NCBI GenBank assembly: GCA_020846715.1
Contig: JADLDK010000044.1
Location: forward strand, 1 to 64,000
Length of the DNA: 64,000 nucleotides
Source of the DNA: Armatimonadota bacterium
GTDB taxonomy: Bacteria; Armatimonadota; UBA5829; DSUL01
Reading direction: 5' to 3'
The notes beneath the pieces are model-generated. The model was not told the origin of the DNA. It ran no database searches and saw nothing but the letters and a program-made list of their open reading frames with translations. Positions 52,078-63,500 of the stretch are shown piece by piece. Position 1 is the first letter of the stretch. Each line of letters begins with the position of its first letter. Both the position numbers and the translations under genes were made by a program.

Positions 52078-52941
52078 TTATTTTTGAATCTCGGCGTAAC
52101 GCACTAAGAAGTCTTGCAGCGCGTCCCTCCATGGTCGCATAGGAGGCAGATTTGCAAGTCTCAAGGCCCTGTGTTCCAGAACGGAGTATGCGGGCCGCTT
52201 TGTTGGCGAAGGCCACTCTTCGGAGTTAATTCTACTCAAATTCGCATCATTCAGTCCGCTATCCAGTAGAATTGCCCTCGCAAACTCATGCCACGAGCAA
52301 CTTCCTGAGTTTGTCACATGGTACACACCGTACAGAGGTTGTCGAATGATGCGCGCGACTGCTTCAGCCAGATCGACAGTGTAGGTTGGACTGCCTTCCT
52401 GATCTCCAATCACACGCAAAGGCTTGCCTTCTCTGGCCACGCGCAGAATAGTGGCGGGAAAAGACTTGCCGAGCGGCCCGTAAAGCCATGCCGTACGAGC
52501 GATATAGTGTTTGCGAACCATCTGGCGCACGAGTTCTTCACCCGCGTACTTGGTTCGCCCATAAACGCTGAGCGGATTTGCGCGCTCGAACTCATCGTAA
52601 GGTTGCGCCGCGCGCCCGTCAAAGACGAAATCTGTACTGATATACAGCATCGCGGCGTCTGTTTCCTGGCAGGCTGCCGCTATGTTCCAGGTTCCGCCCG
52701 CGTTCACTCTCCAGGCGGTTTCCGGCTCTGTCTGACAGGCATCCACGTTTGTAAAGGCGGCCAGGTGAAGAACCACGTCAGGTTTTGATCTGGCAATGAA
52801 GGTGCGTACCGCCCCTAGATCGGTGATGTCCAATGGGATAGAATCACCCGTGATATCCACGCCCACGACCTCATCGTCTGGAAGCGCCGAGACCATGTCC
52901 TGGCCCAGCATTCCAGACGCCCCTGTTACAAGAATCTTCAT
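52078..52941 (-). CDS. rfbD: dTDP-4-dehydrorhamnose reductase
   Basis: Last step of dTDP-L-rhamnose synthesis; 287 residues, short-chain dehydrogenase fold. N-terminal NAD(P)-binding TGASGMLGQDM; catalytic STD in LYISTDFVFDG and Y-x-x-x-K in YGRTKYAGEELVR; family C-terminus (RPAYSVLEHRALRLANLPPM, then RPWRDALQDFL). No rfbA, rfbB or rfbC lies nearby, so the pathway is split. Divergent from the histidine kinase gene. Confidence 0.94.
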   Translation of the reverse strand: MKILVTGASGMLGQDMVSALPDDEVVGVDITGDSIPLDITDLGAVRTFIARSKPDVVLHLAAFTNVDACQTEPETAWRVNAGGTWNIAAACQETDAAMLYISTDFVFDGRAAQPYDEFERANPLSVYGRTKYAGEELVRQMVRKHYIARTAWLYGPLGKSFPATILRVAREGKPLRVIGDQEGSPTYTVDLAEAVARIIRQPLYGVYHVTNSGSCSWHEFARAILLDSGLNDANLSRINSEEWPSPTKRPAYSVLEHRALRLANLPPMRPWRDALQDFLVRYAEIQK

Positions 52942-53052
52942 CCTCTGCCCATTCTCCAGAAAATCAACATTGTACAGCTCACTGCTGTGCCCTTATATAG
53001 CCGACTCAAACCGCCCTCTGCTTGCGATGCCTCAACCAGCGATGAGTAGTGA

Positions 53053-53081
53053 TTATGAGCTAAGGCCCTGCATGGTATAAT
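53053..53081 (+). promoter_or_regulatory. Extended -10 promoter of the histidine kinase
   Basis: TGG-TATAAT (53073-53081) is an extended -10 with a perfect hexamer. A weak TTATGA sits 17 bases upstream. Transcription would begin near 53088, about 70 bases before the GTG start. Confidence 0.6.
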
Positions 53082-53160
53082 CCGAGTGAACCGATTACCC
53101 CGGGATTTTGGTCGTTGACGGGCTTCTGGCTCCGTTTTCCGTTGAGAGCGTCCTGACGTC

Positions 53161-56100
53161 GTGAAGAACCTTGCAAGCACAGCCAAGCCCCCTCCAGAAT
53201 CTGGAGCAAAGGGTGTGGAGCAGATATGGGAAGAGGCGGTCTCTGCCTTGTATGAGCAGTGGTCGCAGCGCTTTCCCGTACGTAGCCTGGCGATTTTTGG
53301 CGCAAGCGTTGATGAGCCACCCCTGCTCGCAAGCGCAGGCTCAGCAGGCGACGCAGGCGTCAGCAGGTTGAGGCTGGCAGCTATCTGTGAGCGCGATGGC
53401 GGGGCCCTGCCACCACAGACATTTTCCTTCTCAATTCGCGACGGATCGGCCGTGTCCGCTATCGCAGCGTGGGAAACAGCGGACGGTGACACTTACGAAG
53501 AGACTTCCAAGCTCGGCACAGAACTCCATCTCGCTGTTGAGAACGCAATCCTGCGCCAGAAATTGCTGGAAAGCAGAGTGGAAGAGGCCAATCGTCTGGA
53601 GCGGCTGCGGGCTGTCTATGACATCGGGCAGGCGATACACACCCGCACCGGACAGGACCTGCTGAGGTTTGTATGCGAGAAGTCCGCCTCAGTCATGCAG
53701 GCCCAGGCCTGTTCCCTGATGCTGAAGAACAGCAGCAACGAACTGGTCATCGTCGCCAGCTTCGGACTGCCGCAGGACATAGTACAGCGCACGCGCATTC
53801 CTCGCGGATCGGGAGTTGCGTGGCATGTGGCGCTCTCCGGGGAGCCGGTCCTGTTGAACGAATCTCCCTCTGAGCAAATTGGCGATATTACACTTGCTGA
53901 CCGCTCGGACATTCAGTCTTCTTTGTGTGTCCCGTTGCGGGGGCATGATCAACGCGTGTCCGGCGTGCTTTCAATCCGGAGAATGATTCCGGCGCCTGAG
54001 TTTGAGGACGAAGATCTGCGTCTGTTTTGTGTCATTGCGGATCAGGTGGCGCTGGCTCTGGCGAATGCAGACCTTCTCTCCAATTTGAACCGCCGTGTAA
54101 ACGAAATGGCCACGGTCAACAGGCTAACGGCCGCCATCAACTCTACGCTGGATCTGGAATATGTCCTGGCTCAGATAGCGGACTGTATCATTGACGTCGT
54201 AGGTTTCGGAAGATGTATCCTGTATCTGACAGATTACAAGAACGGCCTGGAGGCTAGAATCGTGCGCGGCTATGGGGACGCTGACAGCTACGCCAGCACT
54301 CTCGAGCAGCCGACGGGCATTATGGAGATGGCCATTCGCGAGCAAATCGTCATTTCCGCAGAAGGCGAAGAGCTGACCACCGCATCCCCCGTTGAGGACC
54401 CTGAACTGGCAGGGTCGCATGCGGTTATCGCCGCTCCCATCGTCGTGCGCCGCCAGACAATCGGAGTAATTGTTGCGGACAATCAGAATACCGCCCAGGC
54501 CGTGGACCCCGCACAGGTTGAGCTGCTATCGACGTTCGTCAATCATACTGGTCTGGCTATTGAAAACTCCCGGCTGTACGAGGCTATGGAGCAGAAATAC
54601 TCCGAGCTGAATGTTCTCTACGAACTGTCCCGCACGATCGGATCGGCCTATGGACTGGACAACGCAGCGCAGCTTCTGTTGGAGGTGACACTCAAAGCCG
54701 TCCCTTATGCGTCGGCGGCGTTTGCGCTGGTGAACGAAAATCTGCAGCGGGCTTCCGTACATTCCACACGCCACACCAATCAGGATCATCCGGCGCCCTG
54801 GCAGATGCTTGAAGAGTCCGACGTAGCCGCGCTCATTTCCGATCTGCGCGATCTGAAAGTTGTGTCCCCGGAAACTGACGATCAAAGCGAGTGGGGCATG
54901 GCGTGCAGCCGTTTATTGCAGCAAACCGGCGCCCTGCTGTTTATGCCTCTTATCGCTGACAGGAGGCTTGTTGGAGTTCTGGCCCTTTCACGGGATTTCG
55001 GGCTGGAGTTTACGTCCAACGACATCAAGCTGTTGTCTATCATAAGCTCCCATGCAAGCGTCGTAATCAAAAATGCGGTGAGCTACGAACGCAGCGTACA
55101 GGAAAAAGTCCTCGAACTGTCTGCGCTGTATGAGTTTTCACAGCGAATCAGCACTGCGAGCACCTTGACTGAAGCTCTGGACAGCATCCTGGCCATTGTG
55201 AGTGATCTCGTTGAATGCGACGAATGCCTGATCTGGACCGTGGATTCGGAAACAAATGAGATGGACCTGCGCGCATCACGACTCGTCGGTATTGAGTCTG
55301 ACGGAAAGCAGCTCCGTCCTCAAGTTGATGCGGGCCTTGCGGCGTGGGCGGTCCGAGAGCGCAAAGCGATTGCGCTGGCAGATATTCGGCAGGACTCGCG
55401 CTTCTCTGAGGACACCCTGCGTGGAAGTCGCGTCCGCTCCCTGATGTCCATTCCGCTCATGGTGCAGGACGAGGTCGTCGGTGTTCTCAGCGTGCACAGC
55501 TACACACCCAGCGCCTACACAGAGGGACAGGTTCGCACTCTGTCGGTAATCGCCTCACAGGCGGCCTCGCTGTACCGTGGTCTGGAGGCGCTGACCGCTC
55601 TGACTAGCTACACTGACAACATTCTGACCAGTGTAGCCGCAGGCGTTGTGGCCCTTGGCACGGATGGGTCTATTGTGAGTTGGAATCGCGCAGCGGAGGA
55701 TATCCTTGAGCTTCCCGCCGAGTCCGCGCTGGGCAACGAGTTCTTTGACACTATCGAAGCCGTCAATGTCCCGAAAGAAGACCTGGCGAAGTTGATCAGC
55801 GCCATTGGGCGCGTCAAAGACACGGGAGCGTCGGAAAGAGGTGTCGAGATTGCTGCGCGGCTGAGTGAAGAGCGAACTCTCCATCTCACTCTCAGCATTT
55901 CCCAGCTTCAGAGCCACGCCGGTGAGCCACTGGGACTGGTCATCATCTTTGAGGACATCACGACGCAGGTTGAGATGCAGGTGGAAGTGCGCAGGATGCA
56001 TGAGCTTGCGGCGATCGGCCAGCTTGCCGCCAGTATCGCTCATGAGCTGAGAAATCCGCTTTCGTCCATCAAGGGCGCCGCGCAGTTTCTGCAGCACGAA

Positions 56101-56724
56101 ACGCATGACCCATCCACAGTCGAGTTTCTCGGCATCATTCTTGAGGAAGTTGACGGCCTCAACAAGATCGCCAGCGAGTTTCTGGACTTTGCCAGACAAC
56201 TCAAGCTGGAAACTACTGAGGTCAACCTGTCTGACGTCATTCAGAAGCAGCTCTCGCTGCTGGCGCCACAGCTCGAAGAAGCAAATACTGTTGCGGAGAG
56301 TCACATAGATCCCGAAGTTCCACCTATTGTGTGCGACCAGAAGCACCTGGAGCAGGTTCTTCTCAACCTTGCGTTGAACTCTATCCAGGCGATGCAGGAA
56401 GGTGGGCGGCTGGCAATTTCCGTGCGGCCTTCTCAAAAATGGCCGGAACACGTCCAGATAGACGTCAAAGACACCGGCGCAGGCATTGCGCCAGAGCGCC
56501 TGGGAAAGATATTCACCCCGTTTTTCACTACCAAAGTCAAAGGCACGGGTCTCGGTCTCCCGGTGGTCCAGAAGATTGTTCAGAACCATCAGGGGCATAT
56601 CGAGGTTGACTCAAAAATAGGAGATGGAGCGTTGTTCAGAATACACCTCCCAATCGCCGGGCCCCGGCCGTCACTGTTGGGTGAGTTTCCTGATTCACCT
56701 CCAGACCTCCTGGAGCGTACGTAG
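53161..56724 (+). CDS. Cytosolic multi-GAF/PAS sensor histidine kinase
   Basis: A 1187-residue kinase with no membrane segment, so it senses an intracellular or diffusible signal. After a degenerate N-terminal region there are four GAF-like domains at about 165-310, 335-475, 490-635 and 655-795. Each is preceded by a helical linker ([40 protein letters not shown]). A PAS domain follows at about 805-930 ([20 protein letters not shown]). The HisKA helix has H961 in [13 protein letters not shown]; the HATPase has N-box [42 protein letters not shown]. This NtrB-like core fits the NtrC-type regulator 168 bases downstream. GTG start with a poor ribosome site. Confidence 0.9.
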   Translation: MKNLASTAKPPPESGAKGVEQIWEEAVSALYEQWSQRFPVRSLAIFGASVDEPPLLASAGSAGDAGVSRLRLAAICERDGGALPPQTFSFSIRDGSAVSAIAAWETADGDTYEETSKLGTELHLAVENAILRQKLLESRVEEANRLERLRAVYDIGQAIHTRTGQDLLRFVCEKSASVMQAQACSLMLKNSSNELVIVASFGLPQDIVQRTRIPRGSGVAWHVALSGEPVLLNESPSEQIGDITLADRSDIQSSLCVPLRGHDQRVSGVLSIRRMIPAPEFEDEDLRLFCVIADQVALALANADLLSNLNRRVNEMATVNRLTAAINSTLDLEYVLAQIADCIIDVVGFGRCILYLTDYKNGLEARIVRGYGDADSYASTLEQPTGIMEMAIREQIVISAEGEELTTASPVEDPELAGSHAVIAAPIVVRRQTIGVIVADNQNTAQAVDPAQVELLSTFVNHTGLAIENSRLYEAMEQKYSELNVLYELSRTIGSAYGLDNAAQLLLEVTLKAVPYASAAFALVNENLQRASVHSTRHTNQDHPAPWQMLEESDVAALISDLRDLKVVSPETDDQSEWGMACSRLLQQTGALLFMPLIADRRLVGVLALSRDFGLEFTSNDIKLLSIISSHASVVIKNAVSYERSVQEKVLELSALYEFSQRISTASTLTEALDSILAIVSDLVECDECLIWTVDSETNEMDLRASRLVGIESDGKQLRPQVDAGLAAWAVRERKAIALADIRQDSRFSEDTLRGSRVRSLMSIPLMVQDEVVGVLSVHSYTPSAYTEGQVRTLSVIASQAASLYRGLEALTALTSYTDNILTSVAAGVVALGTDGSIVSWNRAAEDILELPAESALGNEFFDTIEAVNVPKEDLAKLISAIGRVKDTGASERGVEIAARLSEERTLHLTLSISQLQSHAGEPLGLVIIFEDITTQVEMQVEVRRMHELAAIGQLAASIAHELRNPLSSIKGAAQFLQHETHDPSTVEFLGIILEEVDGLNKIASEFLDFARQLKLETTEVNLSDVIQKQLSLLAPQLEEANTVAESHIDPEVPPIVCDQKHLEQVLLNLALNSIQAMQEGGRLAISVRPSQKWPEHVQIDVKDTGAGIAPERLGKIFTPFFTTKVKGTGLGLPVVQKIVQNHQGHIEVDSKIGDGALFRIHLPIAGPRPSLLGEFPDSPPDLLERT

Positions 56725-56891
56725 AACAGAGCCCGCTGAACTCAGCGCAAGGCGCCCTTTACCCTTGTGTTCAGCAGTTCGAGCGGCCGATAATAGTCAA
56801 GCGCGCAACGTCCTGCCACACTACTCCAAGACTACTGGCTACCGGAGGTTCGATACGACAGGACGCAGCAGCGCTCTAAGAAGGATTTGCA

Positions 56892-58091
56892 TTGTCTGAT
56901 AACGGTCGACCTGGCAGCATTCTAATCGCGGATGATGAGCCCAACATTCGTCGTGTCCTTGAGGCAACCTTTCAGCGCGAAGGCTACGAGGTGATGACAG
57001 CGGAGAGCGGTAAGAAGGCTCTGGATATTCTCAAAGCAAACCAGACCACAGATGTCCTCATCAGCGATCTGATTATGCCGGACATCAACGGAGTCGAGCT
57101 TCTGGAGATTGTCCGGGATATGATTCCGTCGCTGTCGGTTGTGATGATAACCGCGCATGGGACAATCAAGACCGCAGTGGACGCGATGCGTCTCGGCGCT
57201 TTTGACTACGTCACCAAACCATTCGATGTCGACGAGCTGAAGACACTGGTCAAGAAGGCGATCGAGCGCCGGCAGATGGCCTCGCCAGACTCCAGTGTCA
57301 AGGAAAAGCTCAAGACTGCCTACAAGTTTGACCGGATTATTGGCTCTTCACCCAGGATGCAGGAAATACTGGCGATGGTCGGAAGGGTGGCCAACTCTCG
57401 CGCCAGCGTTCTGATCCGCGGTGAAAGCGGAACGGGTAAGGAAGCTATCGCCCGCGCGATTCACTTTAACTCACCGCGCGCCAACAATGCGCTGGTCGCG
57501 GTAGCGTGTATCGCTCTTTCTGAGAACCTGCTTGAAAGTGAGCTTTTCGGACACGAAAAAGGCTCCTTCACGGGCGCTCTGGCGCAGAAAACTGGACGCT
57601 TTGAGATGGCGCACAGAGGCAGTCTGTTTCTGGATGAAATCGGCGACATTCCGCACCCCGTACAGATGAAGCTTCTACGTGTGCTGCAGGAGCGTGAGTT
57701 CGAGCGGGTTGGCGGAAACAAGACTATCAGGGTGGATGTGCGGCTGATAACGGCCACCAATCAGGACCTGGAGGCGCTGGTAAAATCAGGAGACTTCCGG
57801 GAAGACCTGCTCTACCGTCTGAAAGTTGTGGAGATTGTCCTGCCGCCTTTGAGGGAACGCAAGGAAGACATCCCCGCGCTTGTCAAGCATTTTGTCGAGC
57901 GTTACGGAAGTGAGGATGGTAGAAGCATCACAGGCGCTGGAAGGGACTTCCTGAAAGCGCTCGAGTCCTACAACTGGCCTGGGAACATTCGCGAACTCGA
58001 AAACGCGATTGAGCGAGCTTGCGTGCTCGCCGACCCTGGCGCCAGAGAGCTGACCGCAGACCTCCTTCCACCCGCTGTTACTGCAAATTAA
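56892..58091 (+). CDS. NtrC-type sigma-54 activator response regulator lacking a DNA-binding domain
   Basis: A 399-residue regulator. The receiver domain has ILIADDEPN, phospho-acceptor D59 (ISDLIMPD) and VTKPFD. The AAA+ sigma-54 activator domain has Walker A GESGTGKE (177-184), the sigma-54 contact loop GSFTGA, Walker [11 protein letters not shown] and the arginine-finger region [11 protein letters not shown]. It ends at [11 protein letters not shown], immediately after the AAA+ lid helices, with no Fis-type helix-turn-helix. Translating beyond the stop gives none. TTG start with AAGAAGGA about 7 bases upstream. Probably the partner of the preceding kinase. Confidence 0.92.
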   Translation: MSDNGRPGSILIADDEPNIRRVLEATFQREGYEVMTAESGKKALDILKANQTTDVLISDLIMPDINGVELLEIVRDMIPSLSVVMITAHGTIKTAVDAMRLGAFDYVTKPFDVDELKTLVKKAIERRQMASPDSSVKEKLKTAYKFDRIIGSSPRMQEILAMVGRVANSRASVLIRGESGTGKEAIARAIHFNSPRANNALVAVACIALSENLLESELFGHEKGSFTGALAQKTGRFEMAHRGSLFLDEIGDIPHPVQMKLLRVLQEREFERVGGNKTIRVDVRLITATNQDLEALVKSGDFREDLLYRLKVVEIVLPPLRERKEDIPALVKHFVERYGSEDGRSITGAGRDFLKALESYNWPGNIRELENAIERACVLADPGARELTADLLPPAVTAN

Positions 58092-58152
58092 CTCGCTGAC
58101 AAGCGCTTAGTCAGGGGAGCCGTCATGGGCGAGAACGGATGAGTTCGCTGGG

Positions 58153-58749
58153 TTACCGGGGGTTCTGCCGCTCTACCTCGATACTCTCTTCTCTCCCATC
58201 GCAGTCCATTCCCGAGAGGCTGATGGTGGCTCTGCCCCCAGCGACAACAGTCTGACCACTGAAAGTGCACTGGGCGTCAACGGGTCCCGCCTTGCTGCTG
58301 AAGTCCTTACGCAGCGGTCCGGTAACAGTGCCGTCGCTTCGCCCTGCCCCGATTCGTCCGCAGACGAGATGTACTGACCCTGCGCCATCCACCATACCTG
58401 CCCACAGATAAAGCATTCCAGACCCCGCGCCGGGAGCCGCCTGATAGCCATAGCCGGTCACGGCGCCAGCAGGAGAGACACGCAAGTGGGCGCGCCCAGC
58501 TTTCGAAAGGAGCACGTGTGATCCGATTCTGAACTTGCCCTCGTAAGTGCCTGCAAAGCGGGAAAAGGAGGCCGGCGGGGCAGTTTTGAGCGCAATCGTC
58601 TTAACCGATCTGGCTGGCGGGGTGATAGTCGGAGGCGAGGGCGCCGCCGCTCTCGGTATCACAAAAGCTTTCAGAAATAGAGCCGCGGCGACAACCGTTA
58701 CTGCCACAGCAACCGCGCTTTTGACGTCTTCGTCTGTGGTATCGAACAA
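58153..58749 (-). CDS. Membrane-anchored hypothetical protein
   Basis: Not recognised; 198 residues. A TTG start with GGAGAG seven bases upstream. One N-terminal helix (AVAVAVTVVAAALFLKAFVI) anchors it, followed by a Pro/Thr/Ala linker and an exported beta-rich domain of about 130 residues (FAGTYEGKFRIGSHVLLSKA, YLWAGMVDGAGSVHLVCGRI, CTFSGQTVVAGGRATISLSG). The repeated pattern of short strands with G-x-V/T-G resembles small barrel domains that bind lipid or metal, but no residue set supports a specific job. It is convergent with the NtrC-type gene. Confidence 0.65.
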   Translation of the reverse strand: MFDTTDEDVKSAVAVAVTVVAAALFLKAFVIPRAAAPSPPTITPPARSVKTIALKTAPPASFSRFAGTYEGKFRIGSHVLLSKAGRAHLRVSPAGAVTGYGYQAAPGAGSGMLYLWAGMVDGAGSVHLVCGRIGAGRSDGTVTGPLRKDFSSKAGPVDAQCTFSGQTVVAGGRATISLSGMDCDGREESIEVERQNPR

Positions 58750-58754
58750 GGTAG

Positions 58755-58770
58755 ACTCTCCAATGAGAGT
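58755..58770 (-). promoter_or_regulatory. Hairpin overlapping the ribosome-binding site
   Basis: On the transcript ACTCTC-ATTG-GAGAGT is a perfect 6-bp stem. Its 3' arm contains most of the GGAGAG ribosome-binding site of the TTG-started gene downstream, so the stem could mask it. Confidence 0.35.
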
Positions 58771-58799
58771 ATTCCATACTTCTGAAAAAGAACGTGTAC

Positions 58800-59783
58800 T
58801 CAGGCGGAAACGACGTTAATGGGAGAGCCGCTTAGGAATGCGCGCAGGTTGGAGCAGGCCTCGTGGATCATACGCTCGCGCGCCTGCTTAGTCGCCCACG
58901 CGATATGTGGGGTGATAATGCAGCGAGGGGCATGGAGTAACGGGTTGTCTGAGGATGGCGGCTCAGTTGAAAGCACGTCAAGCCCGGCTCCGCCGAGGTG
59001 TCCCGAGTGGAGCGCTTTCGACACCGCTTCCTCATCGATCAATCCCCCTCTGGAAGTGTTAATCAAGAATGATCCAGGCTTCATCAACTCAAGTGTCTGT
59101 GTGCTGATAATCTGGGCGGTCTCAGGAGTTAGAGGACAGTGCAGCGACACAAAGTCTGAGTGTCCGAGAAGCGCCTCAAGAGAGACAGGCTCGACACCCA
59201 TGTGCGGGACGGACAGGGACACGCCAGGCCGTCCGGTTACGAGAACGCGCATTCCGAAGGCGCGCGCTATGCGAGCGCTAGCCCGGCCGATCCGCCCGTA
59301 CCCAATTATGCCCATCGTCTTGCCGGTGAGCTCAGTGAGAGGTGAAAGGCGGAAGGAGAAATCCGGCGACGACTCCCACTCTCCGCGATGTACAGCCTGA
59401 GAGTGATCGCCAGCATGCAGACATAACTCAAGCAGCAGAGCAATAGTAAGCTGCGCCACTGAATCCGTCGAGTAGCTAGGCACATTCGTCACAGTGATAG
59501 CCTGCCGGCTGGCCGCCGCGACATCCACATTGTTGTAGCCCGTAGCCAGCACGCCAATATAGCGCAAATCCGGGAGCTGATTGATGTCCTCAGCGCTTAT
59601 GACAGCTTTGTTTGTCAGGGCAACTTGAGCGCCTCTCAGCCGCACCACCGTTTCCTGAGCCGCTGTGCGAGGATACACTGTTACATCACCCAGAGCTTCA
59701 AGAGCAGCCCAGGACAGGTCCCCAGGATTGAGACAGTATCCATCCAGAACAACGATCTGCACCTTATCTGTCTTTGAGGTCAT
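58800..59783 (-). CDS. D-2-hydroxyacid dehydrogenase family protein
   Basis: NAD-dependent oxidoreductase of about 327 residues. The family start is IVVLDGYCLNPGDLSWAALE. The NAD-binding GxGxxG is MGIIGYGRIGRASARIARAF; the catalytic Arg and Glu follow in LINTSRGGLIDEEAV and DVLSTEPPSSDNPLL, and the His in CIITPHIAWATKQARERM. Similar to glycerate/hydroxypyruvate dehydrogenase-like proteins; the substrate is unknown. Three starts are possible: ATG 59783, ATG 59795 or GTG 59762; the GTG one base after the upstream stop gives the closest family N-terminus. Confidence 0.92.
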   Translation of the reverse strand: MTSKTDKVQIVVLDGYCLNPGDLSWAALEALGDVTVYPRTAAQETVVRLRGAQVALTNKAVISAEDINQLPDLRYIGVLATGYNNVDVAAASRQAITVTNVPSYSTDSVAQLTIALLLELCLHAGDHSQAVHRGEWESSPDFSFRLSPLTELTGKTMGIIGYGRIGRASARIARAFGMRVLVTGRPGVSLSVPHMGVEPVSLEALLGHSDFVSLHCPLTPETAQIISTQTLELMKPGSFLINTSRGGLIDEEAVSKALHSGHLGGAGLDVLSTEPPSSDNPLLHAPRCIITPHIAWATKQARERMIHEACSNLRAFLSGSPINVVSA

Positions 59784-60333
59784 TCCTGCCAGCATGGGAA
59801 TGCAGAGTCTGCAGCGCGCGGGCGGCAAACCGGGACGCGTCCGGATCAATCTGAACCGCCCCTCGCGCCAGAGCTTGCTGGATTTTCCAGGCTACATACC
59901 GGCGGGCTGCTTCGGTCATAGATTCAGGGACAGGAATTCCGGCCGCACGCATCTGACTGTGGGCGTACATCTCAGCTTCGTACTCTTTTCGGTGACGCGG
60001 TTTGCTGGTGTTACAGTGAAGGTGCAGATGAGCGCACTCGTGCAGAAAAATGTAGAGGGCTTTGCGCGTGCGCGGACGCGGGGCTTCCAGCGCTAGCAAG
60101 CCGTCCTTGTGCAGTGCGCGGCCAGTAAGCGCCTTTCGCCACGTCACGACTACGGCGTCTTTTGGGACGTTGTCCAGTGCGCACTGAAGGCATTTGCGGC
60201 CTGACGCGCTTCTTGCTCGTGTAAGCTCCTCCCGCAACAGCCTCCGAGCATTTCTCGTGACCCGAATGTCTCTGACGTGCTGTACACTGATTCTACTTCC
60301 CACTAGTGCCCTTTCTCCGGACAACACGGCCAC
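59764..60333 (-). CDS. HExxH zinc-metallopeptidase-like protein
   Basis: A 189-residue protein with the zinc-binding motif in ALYIFLHECAHLHLHC (H-E-x-x-H) and a downstream acidic stretch EYEAEMYAHSQMR that could supply the third ligand. The layout fits ImmA/IrrE-like or similar small gluzincins. A pair of cysteines (GRKCLQC) sits in the N-terminal half. GTG start; the next gene starts at or within its stop, so they are co-expressed. The target is unknown. Confidence 0.7.
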   Translation of the reverse strand: MAVLSGERALVGSRISVQHVRDIRVTRNARRLLREELTRARSASGRKCLQCALDNVPKDAVVVTWRKALTGRALHKDGLLALEAPRPRTRKALYIFLHECAHLHLHCNTSKPRHRKEYEAEMYAHSQMRAAGIPVPESMTEAARRYVAWKIQQALARGAVQIDPDASRFAARALQTLHSHAGRNDLKDR

Positions 60334-60368
60334 AGACTACCTCGTGCATTTACGTCGTGTGTGGCCGT
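60326..60368. repeat. 9-bp inverted repeat at the divergent start region
   Basis: ACGGCCACA (60326-60334) and TGTGGCCGT (60360-60368) are perfect inverted copies with a 25-base gap. The first arm overlaps the GTG of the metallopeptidase-like gene; the second is in the region shared with the macroglobulin gene on the other strand. It may be a regulator site. Confidence 0.35.
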
Positions 60369-60579
60369 CCAGCGATACCCGCCTTCGTCTTTTGGAATCG
60401 GTCCGGTAGAAGTGTAGCGCAATGATCCTCACTTTTCCAGTGCGGCACTGCGACGGCTGAAGAGTCAGGCAAGGAGAGCGAGGAGGGAGTACGACAGCAA
60501 AAATGGCTATTGAAGGATATGGCTGTCCGGCTACTCTAAATAGGCACAAGGCATCTTGCATCGAGGACTGGAGACCACA

Positions 60580-63500
60580 ATGAATCAGAATAGCCGCATC
60601 TGGAAATCCGCTCTCATTCTCGCCATACTCGCGCTCTGTACTGCTGCTACAGTGTGGAGATGTCAGGCGCAACAGCCCTCCATTCGCCTGGAAACACGCG
60701 TCTTGGGACAGAATCAGTGGCTGTCCGGCAGCCTCGCAAGTGTGCGGATTCTCACGATAAATCACTACAACAACGAACCTCTCAGCGGAGTGCCAGTTTC
60801 TGTCGCCATCGCAGCGGTTGATTCCAAAGACTTCAAACCGCTGTTCTCCGGCCGGACAAACTCACTTGGTTCCGTGGACGCTGCGTTTGGCGTTCCGGAA
60901 GCGTTGCAGGGCAGCTACCATCTTCGAGTGCAGACTCGCGCACTTGGTGAAACTGATGAAGTTATCCGCCCAGTAGAAGTCCGGCGGGAAGTCCGGGTCC
61001 TGCTGACCACAGACAAGCCGATTTACCAGCCCGGGCAACTGATGCACATTCGCGCGCTGGCGCTGAAGATACCGTCTCTCCATCCCGCTGACAGTCAGCC
61101 GTGTACCCTGGAAGTATCAGATGCGCGCGGCAACAAAGTCTTCAAGAAGGCTGGCCCACTGTCACACTTCGGAATCGCGTCTGCCGATTTTCAGCTGGCT
61201 TCAGAAGTCAATCAGGGCGCCTACACGGTGCGTGCCATCGTGGAGGGAAAAACGGAAGAGAAGAAGGTCACGGTCGAGCGCTATGTCCTTCCCAAGTTCA
61301 AAGTGCGCATGGAAACTGAGCGCACCTACTACCTTCCAGGCGACCGCGTCAAAGGAACCGTCCACGCCGACTATTTCTTCGGCAAGCCGGTAGAGAATGC
61401 TAAAGTCTCTGTCAAGCTCTCTAAATTTGATGTCGGCTTCAGCGACTTCGCGGAAGTTTCGGGCACAACCGACTCTGCTGGGACTTTTACCTTTGAACAA
61501 ACTCTCCCCATGGCCTTTGTCGGACAGCCGCTTGAGCAGGGCAATGCTTTCTTCAAAATCGAAACTGCCGTCACCGACGGCGCGGACCACACAGAAAAGG
61601 TAACACGGACTGTTCCGGTCGCGAAAGACCCTCTCAAGATTCTGGCTATTCCCGAAAGTGGCAATCTGGTTGCCGGCATTGAGAATATCATCTATCTTTC
61701 CGTCAGCTATCCCGACGGATCACCTGTCAAGAAAACCGCCGTCCGTGTTCAGGCCAGGACCTCTGCGGGAAAAAGCCTTGAGCTATCCAGAGCAACCGTT
61801 GAAGTGGATGATCTGGGTATTGGCGAGATACGCCTCACGCCTGCGGACGAAGAGGTGATTCTCAAGGTCGAGGCACAGGATTCTGCAGGCCACCGCATGC
61901 AGACGCGCCAGACGTTGAGCGTCAAACAGGCCGATGAAGCCGTTCTTCTACGCACGGATAAGGCCGTGCTATCTGTTGGAGAGGCGCTCCAGATCACAGC
62001 GCTCTGCTCGCGCAGTTACGGCTATGTGTATCTGGACGTTGTCAAGGATGGACAGACTGTTCTGACGAAATCCATTGTTCTCAACCGTGGCCGCGCGACA
62101 CTCTCGCTGCCGTTGACCGCGGACAAAGCAGGAGCGATCCAACTGCGCGCGTACCGGCTCACTCGAAACGGTAATATTGTGCGTGATTCACGCACCGTTT
62201 TTGTACGCCCCGCTTCAGACCTGAAAATCGCCATCACCTCAGACGCGCGGCAGTATCTCCCAGGGAAGCCTGCAAAGTTATCTCTTTCCGTTACGGACGG
62301 CAGGGGGCGCCCGCTTGCCGCAGCCCTTGGTATCAGCATCGTGGACGAGAGCGTTTATGCGCTGCAGGAGCTTCAGCCTGGGCTGGAGCGCATCTACTTC
62401 ATGCTGGAAAAGGAACTTGCCGAGCCGAAGTACGAAATCCACTCTATCACGCCTGGGGAGATAGTCGGCCCTCGCGTCCCTGACGTCAATGACAACTTGT
62501 CCGCTGAGAAACAGCAGGCGGCACGCGTGCTCTTTGCCGCCGTTCAAAAAGAAGAGCTTGCCAACTCACACGCCTCAGCTTTCACCCTGGAAAGCAACAC
62601 CTACGCGGAGAAGATTGACAAAATCCGCGATCAACTCGCCAGACAGGCCAAAGACGACTGGAAAACAATTGCCGCAGGTGTCGCGGGATTTCAAGAAAAG
62701 CAAGGCGGAGACCTTCTTGCACTCGGGGGGATTCACTACCTGGTACGCGAAGGACTATTGCCGCAGACTATTCTGAAGGACCAGTGGGGCAGCCCCTACG
62801 AATTCATCTCAAGTCCCTGGGGCGGCGGGTACACGAGTGGACTGGCTCTTTGGAGCAATGGTCCAGACAGGCGGAAGGGTACCGTGGACGATATCGTCGT
62901 CAGTGGATATCCAAGAGGTGGATCACCGGAGATCGTACCGGTGACTGGTGACGTCCTGCAGATGGCGTTCAGTGACAAGGATAAATGGGACAGAGACCGA
63001 GGTTTGTTTTCTGCTGTCACGCGTAAAGCTCGCGGCGTCGGCGGATTGGACATGGTCTTTATGGATGGCGCAGCAGCAGTGGTCGAACAAGCGCCAATGC
63101 CGGTATCGGGCCCTAACTCCATCGGCGAGGCCCCCACTGCGAGACCGGACGTGCGCATCCGCAGCTACTTCCCTGAGACGCTCTACTTCAATCCCGCTGT
63201 GATCACGGACGACAAGGGCAAAGCAGATATCCACATTGACATGGCGGACTCCATTACAACGTGGCGGCTCAGCGCAATGGCCTCGTCGTTGAATGGATTG
63301 CTGGGCTCCACTACCAGCCCGCTGAAGGTGTTCCAGGATTTCTTCATTGACATTGACCTGCCTGTAGCGCTGACGCAAAACGACGAGGCTTCCATTCCCG
63401 TTGCAGTTTACAACTATCTGCCCGGTGCGCAGAAGGTGGAGCTGGAGCTGACGCCGCAACCGTGGTTCGAACTGAGCGGCCCGGCGAAGCAGACTCTGCA

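Noticed and set aside
55555-56598. 347-codon open frame antisense to the histidine kinase
   Set aside because: It lies wholly opposite the HisKA/HATPase region with clear family motifs, has no ribosome site, and its product resembles no family.
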